47,747 nt of DNA from Novipirellula aureliae (GCF_007860185.1 NZ_SJPY01000014.1:1-47747), one strand, 5' to 3'; shown: positions 15,508 through 24,962, numbered from the stretch's first letter. The notes: a model not told the origin generated them from the sequence alone. A program made the numbers and translations.

Positions 15508-18500
15508 ATGGCATCGCTTGTTCAAAATCCAACGGAAAACCCCCGTGTCGGGATGATGGCGATCGTGCGGAAACGCCGTGCCGTGATCAGCGAAGTGCGT
15601 CCGTTCGATGGCGATGATGGCGTCTTGCACCTAGTCCGATTGGAATACAAGGACAGTGAGTCGCCCGAGACCGAACAACTGCTTTGGGAACGTGAACCGC
15701 ATCGCGAATTGCTCAGCCCCGCTGCGGTCCCGCTTGCCACTGATCCGCCGATGCCGCCGGACGATTTTGATGCAGTGGTGCGTGCCAGTCGCTGGTCGGC
15801 GCTGTCGCCCTATCTTGACCCTGACGGCGATGGTCCACTGGATCGGATGCCGATCTGCTCGCCTTTTCACGGTGCCGTGCAGGTCGAAGACTACCAATTG
15901 GTGCCGCTGCTGAAAGCACTTCGCATGCCACGCATCAATATGATGATCGCCGATGATGTTGGTCTGGGAAAAACGATCGAAGCTGGGCTGGTCCTCCGCG
16001 AATTGCTGATCCGTCGGCGGATTCGTCGTGTGCTTGTGCTGACGCCGGCGTCGCTGCGGGTGCAATGGCGAGATGAAATGTGGGACAAGTTCTCACTACC
16101 GATGGATGTCATCGACCGAGACGCGACGCAAAAGCTGAAACGAACCATTGGAATCGACGCGAACCCTTGGCGATCGAGTGCCCGCGCAATCACGTCTTAT
16201 CATTATCTCAAACAACCCGACGTTCTTGAGCAGTTTCATAGTGCCTGCCGAGTTGGCGAAGATTCACCTCACTTGCCTTGGGATTTGTTGATCGTTGACG
16301 AGGTTCACAACCTAATGCCCTCAGCGTTGGGCGAAGACAGCGATCTTTGCAAGATGCTGCGTCTCGTTGCTCCTTACTTTGAGCATCGCTTATTCCTTAC
16401 CGCGACGCCGCATAACGGACGAACGAGATCATTTTCCGGTTTGCTGGAAATGCTTGATCCCGTTCGCTTCAGCCAAACCGACGAGTTGAAGCCCGCCGAG
16501 CGAAAGCGAATCGAACAGGTTGTCGTCCGACGATTGAAACGTGATATCAACAAACGCACCGATCCACCGAAATTTTCTGACAGAGAAGAACCGCAAGCGA
16601 TTCCTTTGACGTTCGCCAAGAAAGAACTTCACCTGATCACCGCGGTCGACGCCTTCCGAAATGAAGTACGTCGGATCGTATCGGAGTCACGTGGTCGTCG
16701 ACGGATGTCGGGGACGTTTGCAATAGAGATTTTGGGCAAACGATTGCTCAGCGGTCCCGCAACGTTCGCGGAAAGCTGGTACCGCTGCAAACTCGGGTTG
16801 ATGGAGCAAGACGAAGCCGACGATGGCGAGATGGCAGCCGCCAGCCGAAGCGTTGCCGAAGATACAGCCGACGATACTGAATCGCAACAACGCGAAGCAT
16901 CGGCAACAACCGTCATCGGTGCATGGCTGAATAATTTTTCTGATGAACTCTCGGGCGAAATCGCCGCGATTGACGAAGCTGTCGAAGCTCTTGGCTTTCC
17001 TCTGCCAACATCGCCCGACGACTCGGCCGAGGCGATCGCCCGGCATCAAATCAACCCCAAGGCAGACGCTCGGTTCGATGTTCTAATCGAATTGATCGAA
17101 ACTCAGCTTCATGATGAAAACGGCTGGGATGACGAAGAACGTCTGGTCGTATTCACCGAGTACAAGACCACGCTCGACTATCTGTTGCGACGAGTCCGTG
17201 AAAAATTCCCTAACCAGCAAGACAACTTTCTGTCACTGTACGGTGGAATGGACGATAAGCAGCGTGAACAAATCAAAGAACAGTTCAATGACCCTGACTC
17301 TCACGTTCGCGTTCTAATTGCCACTGATGCGGCTTCCGAAGGTTTGAACCTGCAAGAGACCGCTCGGCACTTGTTGCACTTCGATTGTCCATGGAACCCG
17401 GCCCGGATCGAGCAACGTAATGGTCGACTCGACCGCCACGGCCAAGCACGCGACGTGTTTACCTATCATTTCATCAGTCAAGAGAACGCTGATCTGCGGT
17501 TCATGTCCAAACTGATCCACAAGGTCGATCAAATGCGAGAAGACCTCGGCTCCGTCGGCGAGATACTTGATGAAGCGATGCACCGTCAAATGATCAAAGG
17601 GGAGACCGTCGATCAACAGCAGCTCGAACTCAAGCTCGAGGCCGCAAAGGGGCAAGCGGAATTTGAAGGTGACGACCGAGCATCCACAGACGAGATGGAT
17701 GAAAAGCAAGCCGGCATCGACCGGCTCGAAGCCCTTGCGGCCGAACTCGATTTCGATGGTGATGCTCAATACGAATTACTGGATGTCGCGATGGGCATGG
17801 GGGCGTCACGTCCTCAGCTCGGACAACCCGACCCCAAGGGACGGTGCCGAATCCTGAATCCATCGTTGCCGATGTGGAGCGACACGATTGACCAATCCAT
17901 TCGTCGAGGCAGCACCGGAGGGGTCCTCGGGGCGCTACCGTACCTCGCGTTCACGGCCGAGCCATGCTTGCAACAAATCGGCAACAGGCTTGTCTTCCGC
18001 CCTCCTGGCAATCTGCAAATGATGCACATGGGGCATCCCTTGGTTGCCAAGGCCATCGGGGCGCTCAGCCGACGACGCTACCCTGGTCCGTCAGCCGTCA
18101 GCCGCTGGACCGTCCGCGTCGGTGACGTACCCGCCGGAGCGGATGCGTTGGTACTGCTTCACTTGGAAGAGCTCGCGGTCAATGGGCTTCGTGAAACATT
18201 TCATCACTGGATTCGCACAGTCACTTTCACTGCCACCGCTGGAGAACTCTCGGCGGCGCTACCCCATGTTCCCGCTCGCGAGCTTCGTGGAGCCGCTTCG
18301 ACAACGGACGAGACGCTTAAAGATAAAGCTGCTGAAATCTTTGCCGACATCGAACTCGATCTTCTTGACGCAATCGCTGAAATGAAAGCTAAACTCACCA
18401 AAGAGTTGACTGAGCAACTCGCCATCGACGGCAAGAACGCCATCGACGAAGAGAACAAGAGCTTTCAAAGTCGCCAGGGCGAGGTGTCGACGCTGATCGC

Positions 18501-18789
18501 CGACAACACCCTCGCAAAGATCGAGAAGGAAATCAAAGCACTCAAATTACAACGCCAGGAAGGACGCCTGTTCGACAGCGAAGACACGCTCGACGAGATC
18601 GAGCGTGATATCGCTAAAAAGAACGAAGAAGTCCAGCGTCGAACGCGGCACTACGAAGAAGTTCGCCGCCAACTTGCCAACGAGCGAGAACGCGTCGTCG
18701 GTCGACTTCTACCAAAACGCTATAGCATCGACGGCGATGCATCGGTCTTTCCGCTTGCCGTCGAGATACGGGTGGGGGCTGGGGGCTAG
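15508..18789 (+). CDS. drmD: SNF2-like helicase, DISARM DrmD-type
   Basis: 1093 residues. ATG 15508 is chosen over an in-frame GTG at 15499. Superfamily 2 SNF2/HepA motifs are present: GLGKT (152-156), DEVH (264-267), FLTATPHNG, and the C-terminal RecA domain with GLNLQETARHLLHFDCPWNP and EQRNGRLDRHGQA. A long C-terminal coiled coil (about residues 960-1080) follows, as in DISARM DrmD. It is followed, after repeats and a small gene, by a DrmMI-type methylase, the same order as class 1 DISARM. The enzyme would translocate on DNA and help discriminate or block incoming unmodified DNA. Its last residues (RVGAGG) and stop codon lie within a heptamer repeat, so the original C-terminus may have been changed. 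Confidence is high for the helicase, moderate for the DISARM assignment. Confidence 0.8.
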   Translation: MASLVQNPTENPRVGMMAIVRKRRAVISEVRPFDGDDGVLHLVRLEYKDSESPETEQLLWEREPHRELLSPAAVPLATDPPMPPDDFDAVVRASRWSALSPYLDPDGDGPLDRMPICSPFHGAVQVEDYQLVPLLKALRMPRINMMIADDVGLGKTIEAGLVLRELLIRRRIRRVLVLTPASLRVQWRDEMWDKFSLPMDVIDRDATQKLKRTIGIDANPWRSSARAITSYHYLKQPDVLEQFHSACRVGEDSPHLPWDLLIVDEVHNLMPSALGEDSDLCKMLRLVAPYFEHRLFLTATPHNGRTRSFSGLLEMLDPVRFSQTDELKPAERKRIEQVVVRRLKRDINKRTDPPKFSDREEPQAIPLTFAKKELHLITAVDAFRNEVRRIVSESRGRRRMSGTFAIEILGKRLLSGPATFAESWYRCKLGLMEQDEADDGEMAAASRSVAEDTADDTESQQREASATTVIGAWLNNFSDELSGEIAAIDEAVEALGFPLPTSPDDSAEAIARHQINPKADARFDVLIELIETQLHDENGWDDEERLVVFTEYKTTLDYLLRRVREKFPNQQDNFLSLYGGMDDKQREQIKEQFNDPDSHVRVLIATDAASEGLNLQETARHLLHFDCPWNPARIEQRNGRLDRHGQARDVFTYHFISQENADLRFMSKLIHKVDQMREDLGSVGEILDEAMHRQMIKGETVDQQQLELKLEAAKGQAEFEGDDRASTDEMDEKQAGIDRLEALAAELDFDGDAQYELLDVAMGMGASRPQLGQPDPKGRCRILNPSLPMWSDTIDQSIRRGSTGGVLGALPYLAFTAEPCLQQIGNRLVFRPPGNLQMMHMGHPLVAKAIGALSRRRYPGPSAVSRWTVRVGDVPAGADALVLLHLEELAVNGLRETFHHWIRTVTFTATAGELSAALPHVPARELRGAASTTDETLKDKAAEIFADIELDLLDAIAEMKAKLTKELTEQLAIDGKNAIDEENKSFQSRQGEVSTLIADNTLAKIEKEIKALKLQRQEGRLFDSEDTLDEIERDIAKKNEEVQRRTRHYEEVRRQLANERERVVGRLLPKRYSIDGDASVFPLAVEIRVGAGG

Positions 18790-18852
18790 TGGTTGGTGGT
18801 TAGTGGTTGGTGGTTGGTAGTTGGTAGTTGGTAGTTGGTAGTTGGTTTGGGA
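18769..18852 (+). repeat. G/T-rich heptamer repeat cluster 1
   Basis: Tandem variants of GTGGTTG/GTGGTTA/GTAGTTG with a period of seven bases, beginning inside the end of the drmD-like gene and running to just before the four-helix-bundle gene. GTAGTTG is repeated four times in a row at the right end. The G-rich strand has several GG/GGGGG tracts that could form a G-quadruplex. Confidence 0.85.
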
Positions 18853-18861
18853 GAAAGTTTG

Positions 18862-19236
18862 ATGGTTCGTAGTTATCGAGAATTGGAAGTTTGGCAGAAA
18901 GGAATGGATTTGGTTGTTGCGATTTACGCCGCTACGAAAGAATTCCCGGCTGATGAACGTTTCGGACTGTGTTCGCAGGTGCAACGTGCCGCTGTCTCAG
19001 TTCCCTCAAATATTGCTGAAGGTCAATCCAGAACCTCCACGAAAGAATTTCTGCACCACTTGTCGATTGCGCGTGGTTCACTAGCTGAGATTGAAACGCA
19101 AATCGAAATCGCCGCAAGGTTAGGTTACGTCCCAACTCCTACAGACAGGCAATTAGCAACCGACGCAGCGACCGTTGGCCGATTGCTTTCAGGTTTGATC
19201 AGATCGCTGCGACGCAAATTGGAGGCTGGTGGTTAG
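18862..19236 (+). CDS. Four-helix-bundle protein (S23/IVP, Avd-like family)
   Basis: 124 residues from ATG 18862, with GGGAG nine bases upstream. MVRSYRELEVWQKGMDLVVA, RAAVSVPSNIAEGQSR and the helix FLHHLSIARGSLAEIETQIE are the diagnostic signature of the S23 four-helix-bundle family, first seen in 23S rRNA intervening sequences and related to the Avd accessory protein of diversity-generating retroelements. The gene lies between heptamer repeat clusters, and its stop codon (GGT GGT TAG) is itself formed by a repeat. It has no obvious part in a DISARM system and was probably carried in with the repeats. Function in this setting is unknown. Confidence 0.9.
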   Translation: MVRSYRELEVWQKGMDLVVAIYAATKEFPADERFGLCSQVQRAAVSVPSNIAEGQSRTSTKEFLHHLSIARGSLAEIETQIEIAARLGYVPTPTDRQLATDAATVGRLLSGLIRSLRRKLEAGG

Positions 19237-19455
19237 TGATTTGGGGTTAGTGATTGGGGGTTGAAAAAAACACCCCGCACTAGCAGCCAGCCACCATTCA
19301 TGCCACTGACCAACCACACGCCACCAACCACACGCCACCAACCACACGCCACCAACCACACGCCACCAACCACACGCCACCAATCACTAATCACCAATAT
19401 GCCCGCCACCAATCACCAACCACCAATCACCAGCCCCCAATCACCAATCACCACC
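19221..19455 (+). repeat. Heptamer repeat cluster 2 with opposed arms and 14-mer tandem array
   Basis: A G/T-rich arm (19221-19263) is followed, after AAAAAAA, by a C/A-rich arm (19278-19455) of opposite sense, so the region can fold into a large imperfect hairpin. The C/A arm holds five perfect tandem copies of the 14-mer ACCAACCACACGCC (19309-19378). It spans the stop of the four-helix-bundle gene and the 5' end of the methylase gene. Confidence 0.85.
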
Positions 19456-22400
19456 CTCGACTGGTGGAACGCACTTCGCCACGGCGGCATGCTCGTCGAT
19501 CCCACTCGGCTCACCGAGCTGATCTCCGATCCACCGCCACCGCTCAGCTCGTTTGAAACCGATCGACTTCGGCGGCGCATCGTCTCGTTCGAGCAAGACG
19601 AAAACGCCGGTCGCGGGAAGTTCGTCAGCTATGTGTTCGATTCGATATGTGGTTTTGCCAGTGCAGGCACTTGGGATCGTGGCACTTCGGTCGATCCATC
19701 GCGCTGGACTCGCCGCACCATTGCCGGCGACGATGTCAAGCCAAACCACCTATGGCGTGGGCCGCACGACGCCATCCTGCCCGTCTTCGTTGATTCCGAA
19801 AAGCGAGTCGGTGTCGGGCGAGGAAAGCGTGCCGTCACCGCGGCGATCCAGTGGCTTCGAGGCGGCGATGAAAAGCTGGCCGTCGTCACCAACGGGCGTC
19901 AATGGCGACTCGTCATGGCTGGCCTCGATTACGAAGCGTTTTGCGAGTGGGAGATCGACCGCTGGCTTGAAGGCGGCCAGACTTCGGCTGAGCTGTTTGG
20001 ACTTCGTTCGCTTCTAAATCCACCGATCTGGACGCCACCGGCGAGCGATGACGCTACTCCGCCAAGCAGTCCGCTGGTCGAAGCAATCGCCGACAGTCGC
20101 AAGGGACAAGCCGATTTGTCGGCCGTCCTGGGTGAACGTGTTCGACAAGCTGTCGAAATATTGATCCAGGCGCACGGGCCGGTGCTTGGTGATTGGGGGT
20201 TGGTGGCTAGGAAAGGGGTGAATGGTGATTGGGGGTTGGAGGCTGGAAAAGACCAATCACCAAACACCAGCCCCCGACCACCATCCACCACCAGCCACCA
20301 ACCACCAGCCCCCAGCAACCAAGAAATCTATCGAGCAGGGGTTCGGCTGATCATGCGTCTCGTCGTGGGTCTATTCGCGGAATCTCGCGAAGGCTTGCTG
20401 CCCAAAGACAACCCGATCTTCCACGAGTGTTACTCCCTGTCGGGTTTACGTGACCAACTTGAACGGGTGTCCCCATCGCGCCGCGCTGGCAGCTACTCAG
20501 CCTACCCTCGCGTGATCTCGCTGTTTCGCTTGATTCACGACGGCAGTTCCCACGAAGCGCTCACCGTTCCCAGCTACGGCGGCAGCCTGTTCGCGCCCGG
20601 TGATGCAGACAGCAGTGACGGTGTCAGCCGAGCACTTCACGTGCTTGAACAAGGATGCTATCAGCAAGAAGTCATCAGCGATGCCAAAATCTATGCCATC
20701 CTGGATTTGCTCTCTCGAACAAAGGTCAAGATTCGCCAAGGCCGCGGCGGCACATGGGTTCCTTCGCCCGTCGACTTCTCGTCGCTCGACAGCGAATACA
20801 TTGGCATTCTTTACGAAGGCTTGCTGGACTTTGAATTGCGAGTCGCCAGCGATGATGGTCCCGTCATTTTCTTGGCCGTCGGCAATCAGCCTGCGTTGCC
20901 GCTTTCGACCCTGGAAGCAATGGACGACAAGGCGCTCAAGAACCTGCTGGAGAAAATGAAAGACACGTCGTCCGGTGACGAGGAGGAAGAAGAGAGCGAC
21001 GACGAATCATCCGACGAAGATTCAAACGAAACGGAGTCGGAGGGCGACGAAAACGAAAATGGAGACGAGGACTCGGACGACGACGCAGATGAAGAATCCG
21101 CTGACGACATCCGCCATACCGCCCGCACCGCCGCTGAAGCCTGGGCAAAACGAGCCATCAGCGTTGGCAAGCTTGTTCGTCCACCGCGTGCTCCCCTGAC
21201 TCCTGAAAAGCAACTCGCTCACCAAGCAGCCGTCGACCGAAAAGCCAAGCAAATCATTACCAAGGTCGTCTTGCCTGGCGAACGCTATCTCGTCCGTTGG
21301 GGTGGAACGCGAAAAGGCAGTGGCACGTTCTACACACGTCCGCAACTCGCCATCCCCACCGTCCACCGAACGCTCCGGCCGTTGGCCTATGTGGTGGATG
21401 GTGGCTCGGGTGTGGTGGCTGGTGAGGTGATGGCTGGTGAAGTCCAATCACCAACCACTAACCACCAGCAACCAACAACCATCCCCAAACCACCAGAAGA
21501 AATCCTTGCCCTCAAAGTCTGCGATCCTGCTTGCGGCAGCGGTTCTTTCCCGCTCGCAGCATTGCGATTTCTCACCGATGCGCTCTACCACTCCCTCGTG
21601 CATCACGATCGTTTCACCGGCTACGACGACCGCACCGTCATCGACCTGATCCGCGATACCGACAACGAAACCACGCTGGCCGACGAAACGTTGCCGTGCC
21701 GGCCCGATGACGCCGAGTTTGAAGCTCGCACCAAGGCCGTGCTCAGGCGTTATATCGTCGAACGCTGCATCTACGGCGTTGACCTCGATCCGCTCGCCGT
21801 TGAGTTGTGTCGACTTAGCTTGTGGATCGAAACGCTCGACCGTAGGCTGCCGTTCACGTTCCTCGATCACAAGATCAAGTGCGGCAACTCGCTCGTCGGA
21901 ACGTGGTTCGACCAATTCATGCACTACCCAGCGATGGCGTGGATGCGCGAGGGCGGCGACAAAAACCACTCCGGAGGTGTTCACTTCAAGAAAGAAGGCT
22001 GGACGAAGGCGATCAGCGGCAAAGTCAAAAACATCAAGAACGAATTGATCGACTACATCGACGGTGCGCTCTACATGTTCACCGACGAAGACCTCGATAC
22101 CATTAAGACCGTCCATGATGAAGCTGAACAGGCATTGAACGCGATACACCGGCTAGGCATCCATGAAGCCCAGCAGCGCGCCCAGATGTACAACGAACTG
22201 CAAACTCGCCAATCCGTCATCGACGCACGATTCTCTCTCGACCTGTGGTGCTCGATGTGGTTTTGGCCGCCGGACCAGATCGACGACTGTCCCTTGCCAT
22301 CCGAATTCTATGAAGGCAAATTGTCCGACGATGCCAAGCAGATCGTTCGACAGGTTGCCGACGCCCAGCGATTCTTTCACTGGGAACTTGAATTCCCCGA

Positions 22401-24930
22401 TGCTTTCAATACACACAGTGAAGGCTTCGATGCTGTCATCGGCAACCCGCCCTGGGACATCGCCAAACCGAACAGCAAAGAGTTTTTCTCGGCGCTCGAT
22501 CCGCTTTATCGGAGCTACGGAAAACAAGAAGCACTCAAAGTTCAAAAGACCCTCTTTGACGCGACTGAAACGGTCGAGCATGATTGGTTGCAATACAACG
22601 CCAGCTTTCGCGCCCAGTCGAATTGGCTCAAGAGTTCCGGCTACCCCTACGGCGATCGAGTCACAACCACCTCAGCCGGTAAACAGTCCCACGACATTCC
22701 ACTCGGTGGTGGAGGCAAGGGATCGTGGGATCGGTCCGTGCATCGCTACGAAAAATGGCGTGACAACCGCGAAGCTCAGACGGGATACTCACAAGAGTTG
22801 GAAGCGACGCGAGGATTCCGACATCAAGGCGGTGGCGACATCAATCTTTACAAGATGTTTCTGGAACAAGCTCACAAGATCGCCCGCGGATCGGGCCGGT
22901 TAGGATTGATCGTACCGTCAGGCATCTATTCCGATCACGGCACACGCAACTTGCGAGAACTGTTCCTGGACCAATGCCAATGGGAATGGCTATTCGGGTT
23001 TGAGAATCGAGAAGGCATTTTTGACATTCACCGTTCGTTCAAATTCAACCCGTTAATTATCACCAAGGGTGGCCGCACCGAGTCAATCAAGACAGCGTTC
23101 ATGCGTCGCGACATCGAGGATTGGGAATCAGGCGAGCGACACGCGACCGAGTATCCGCGAGAGCGAGTGATTCAGTTCTCACCACGCAGCAAAGCGATTT
23201 TGGAAATCCAATCGCGACGTGACTTGGATGTTCTCGAAAAGATTTACTCGGGCAGCGTGCTGCTGGGTGACGACGGCCCCGATGGCTGGGGAATCAAGTA
23301 CGCTACTGAATTCCACATGACCAACGACAGCAAGTTGTTTCCACCGCGAACGTGGTGGGAGGAACGCGGCTACATTCCAGACGAATACAGCCGCTGGATC
23401 AAAGGCAAGTGGCAACCCCGCACCGCCAGCAGCCCCGCCCCACCAGACTGCCGGCGAACCCAAATCCCAGCTGGCATCTTCCTCAGCCGCGACGGTGAGC
23501 AATATATTTACGAAGAAGACATCGACGAAGATAAATTCACGGGGTTTGTTCGCGAAGGTACGAAGAAGAAAAATGTCGTGTTGGCTGGACCTGCAGTAAC
23601 ACTTCCTCTTTGCGAGGGACGAACGATAGGTCAATTCGATTTTTCAACGAAGGGCTGGGTATCTGGGAAAGGGCGATCAGCAGTATGGGACGATGTGGGC
23701 TGGAGCGACAAAAAAGTTGATCCTCAATTCTTAATGGGCCGAGCGGTATTTGAAGCAAACCTAGCCAATGACCATGCGAACGAGCTTAGAAAACACGTGG
23801 GCGATGAAGCGGCGGCAAATTTTCTTCAGCGAGTTGCTGAACCAAAAGTTTTTGATGCATGGAATGTTCCAAATCATTTTCGTCTTGCGTTCATGGACGT
23901 GTCTTCGGCAACGAATACACGAACAATGATCTCTTCCTTAATCGGTTTCACTCCAAGCGGAAATAAGACTCCGCTGTTGACAACCTCACCGCAGTACACA
24001 CCTGCTCTGGCTGCTTCGCTCAATAGTTTGGCGTTCGACTACCAATTTAGGAATCGCTTAGTAGGAACAACGCTCAATTTCTTTATTGTTGCTGAAGCGG
24101 CTATACCGCGTGCCTGTCTACACAGCTCAGAGATTCATGCATTAGACACAATCACTCGACGCCTCAACTGCGCGAGCGAACTGCACGCTCATTGGTGGAT
24201 TACCGGAGGATTTAGCTCTGAGGTCGCATGGCGACATCAATGGGGCGTTTCGATACACGAGCGAATGCGATTGCGATGCTTAGTTGAGGCATTGTCCGCT
24301 TCCGCGTACGAATTGAACTTGGAGGATATGAAAATCGCCTTGTTAGAAGCCGACTATCCCGAAGATCGTCTTATGCGAGACGGTTTTTCATCCTCTCTAT
24401 TCCCCAAGGGACTTTGGCGAGTGGACAAAACCGTTCCACCCGAGCGTCGGCTGACAGTTCTTGGTTTCGTAGCGTTCGCTGATCTCTGCAAATGTATTGC
24501 GAAAGCAGATGGAAATCGTGTCACTGGAGTTGCCGCCTTTCTGGCCCAGAACGACGGTGAAGGTTGGCAGCTACCTGAGACGCTGCGATTATCGGATTAT
24601 GGATTGGGTCATGACGATCGGGCGAAGCAGGCTCAACCGGTGCGGGAGTGTTTCGGGCCTCGGTTTTACGATTGGCAGCTCGCTCAAACCCCCGAAGAAT
24701 CCTGGGCCGAATGCCACCTCCACGCCCGAAACCTCCTCGGCGAAGCGGCGTACGAACGACTGGTGGCTGGTGATTCGGGGTTGGTGGTTGGGGGTGCGGT
24801 GGATGGTGGCTCGGGGTTGGTGGTTGGGGAAGAAGCATCGGCATACCAATCACCAAGCACTAGCAAAAAGCCACCAGAAGAACCCTTCCAGCTAACGGGC
24901 GAACCTAAGAAGTCAAAGAAACGAAAATAG
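19300..24930 (+). CDS. drmMI: Eco57I-type N6-adenine DNA methyltransferase, DISARM DrmMI-type
   Basis: About 1876 residues if ATG 19300 is used; ATG 19399 and TTG 19261 are alternatives, and none has a ribosome-binding site because the 5' end is made of heptamer repeat. Recognisable protein begins at LDWWNALRHGGMLVDP. Methylase motif I is CDPACGSGSFPL (about residue 740) and motif IV is GNPPWD (about 1047), both intact, so it should methylate adenine. The C-terminal part probably carries target recognition. An acidic Asp/Glu/Ser linker lies at about 556-604. Repeat hairpins are inserted in frame at residues about 294-341, 697-734 and 1821-1861, all apparently in linkers. It would mark host DNA as self for the DrmD-type helicase. 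Length exceeds usual DrmMI sizes partly because of the inserts. Confidence 0.82.
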   Translation: MPLTNHTPPTTRHQPHATNHTPPTTRHQSLITNMPATNHQPPITSPQSPITTLDWWNALRHGGMLVDPTRLTELISDPPPPLSSFETDRLRRRIVSFEQDENAGRGKFVSYVFDSICGFASAGTWDRGTSVDPSRWTRRTIAGDDVKPNHLWRGPHDAILPVFVDSEKRVGVGRGKRAVTAAIQWLRGGDEKLAVVTNGRQWRLVMAGLDYEAFCEWEIDRWLEGGQTSAELFGLRSLLNPPIWTPPASDDATPPSSPLVEAIADSRKGQADLSAVLGERVRQAVEILIQAHGPVLGDWGLVARKGVNGDWGLEAGKDQSPNTSPRPPSTTSHQPPAPSNQEIYRAGVRLIMRLVVGLFAESREGLLPKDNPIFHECYSLSGLRDQLERVSPSRRAGSYSAYPRVISLFRLIHDGSSHEALTVPSYGGSLFAPGDADSSDGVSRALHVLEQGCYQQEVISDAKIYAILDLLSRTKVKIRQGRGGTWVPSPVDFSSLDSEYIGILYEGLLDFELRVASDDGPVIFLAVGNQPALPLSTLEAMDDKALKNLLEKMKDTSSGDEEEEESDDESSDEDSNETESEGDENENGDEDSDDDADEESADDIRHTARTAAEAWAKRAISVGKLVRPPRAPLTPEKQLAHQAAVDRKAKQIITKVVLPGERYLVRWGGTRKGSGTFYTRPQLAIPTVHRTLRPLAYVVDGGSGVVAGEVMAGEVQSPTTNHQQPTTIPKPPEEILALKVCDPACGSGSFPLAALRFLTDALYHSLVHHDRFTGYDDRTVIDLIRDTDNETTLADETLPCRPDDAEFEARTKAVLRRYIVERCIYGVDLDPLAVELCRLSLWIETLDRRLPFTFLDHKIKCGNSLVGTWFDQFMHYPAMAWMREGGDKNHSGGVHFKKEGWTKAISGKVKNIKNELIDYIDGALYMFTDEDLDTIKTVHDEAEQALNAIHRLGIHEAQQRAQMYNELQTRQSVIDARFSLDLWCSMWFWPPDQIDDCPLPSEFYEGKLSDDAKQIVRQVADAQRFFHWELEFPDAFNTHSEGFDAVIGNPPWDIAKPNSKEFFSALDPLYRSYGKQEALKVQKTLFDATETVEHDWLQYNASFRAQSNWLKSSGYPYGDRVTTTSAGKQSHDIPLGGGGKGSWDRSVHRYEKWRDNREAQTGYSQELEATRGFRHQGGGDINLYKMFLEQAHKIARGSGRLGLIVPSGIYSDHGTRNLRELFLDQCQWEWLFGFENREGIFDIHRSFKFNPLIITKGGRTESIKTAFMRRDIEDWESGERHATEYPRERVIQFSPRSKAILEIQSRRDLDVLEKIYSGSVLLGDDGPDGWGIKYATEFHMTNDSKLFPPRTWWEERGYIPDEYSRWIKGKWQPRTASSPAPPDCRRTQIPAGIFLSRDGEQYIYEEDIDEDKFTGFVREGTKKKNVVLAGPAVTLPLCEGRTIGQFDFSTKGWVSGKGRSAVWDDVGWSDKKVDPQFLMGRAVFEANLANDHANELRKHVGDEAAANFLQRVAEPKVFDAWNVPNHFRLAFMDVSSATNTRTMISSLIGFTPSGNKTPLLTTSPQYTPALAASLNSLAFDYQFRNRLVGTTLNFFIVAEAAIPRACLHSSEIHALDTITRRLNCASELHAHWWITGGFSSEVAWRHQWGVSIHERMRLRCLVEALSASAYELNLEDMKIALLEADYPEDRLMRDGFSSSLFPKGLWRVDKTVPPERRLTVLGFVAFADLCKCIAKADGNRVTGVAAFLAQNDGEGWQLPETLRLSDYGLGHDDRAKQAQPVRECFGPRFYDWQLAQTPEESWAECHLHARNLLGEAAYERLVAGDSGLVVGGAVDGGSGLVVGEEASAYQSPSTSKKPPEEPFQLTGEPKKSKKRK
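20180..20321 (+). repeat. In-frame repeat hairpin A inside the methylase gene
   Basis: A G/T-rich arm (about 20180-20246, with GGTGATTGGGGGTTGG twice) and a C/A-rich arm (about 20251-20321) of opposite sense. It encodes a Gly/Trp/Val stretch followed by Pro/Ser/Thr/His-rich sequence without breaking the frame. Confidence 0.8.
21390..21501 (+). repeat. In-frame repeat hairpin B inside the methylase gene
   Basis: The G/T arm contains GGTGGATGGTGGCTCGGG (21391-21409) and the C/A arm ends CCACCAGAAGAA (21490-21501). Both landmarks recur in hairpin C. It lies just before methylase motif I and keeps the reading frame. Confidence 0.8.
24761..24882 (+). repeat. In-frame repeat hairpin C near the methylase C-terminus
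   Basis: The G/T arm (24761-24830) contains GGTGGATGGTGGCTCGGG as in hairpin B; the C/A arm (24845-24882) ends with the same CCACCAGAAGAA. It encodes a DGGSG...QSP...KPPEE peptide pattern shared with hairpin B. Confidence 0.8.
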
Positions 24931-24962
24931 ACCTTTTTTTGTAAGAGTAACAAAGACAATCG

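Noticed and set aside
18790-18850. Possible CRISPR array in the repeat cluster
   Set aside because: Units are seven bases long in direct tandem with no spacers, and no cas genes are present.
20886-21170. Serine-rich minus-strand frame
   Set aside because: It is the complement of the acidic linker in the methylase gene.
24521-24856. Proline/histidine-rich minus-strand frames
   Set aside because: They arise from the repeat hairpin read backwards and have no start signals.
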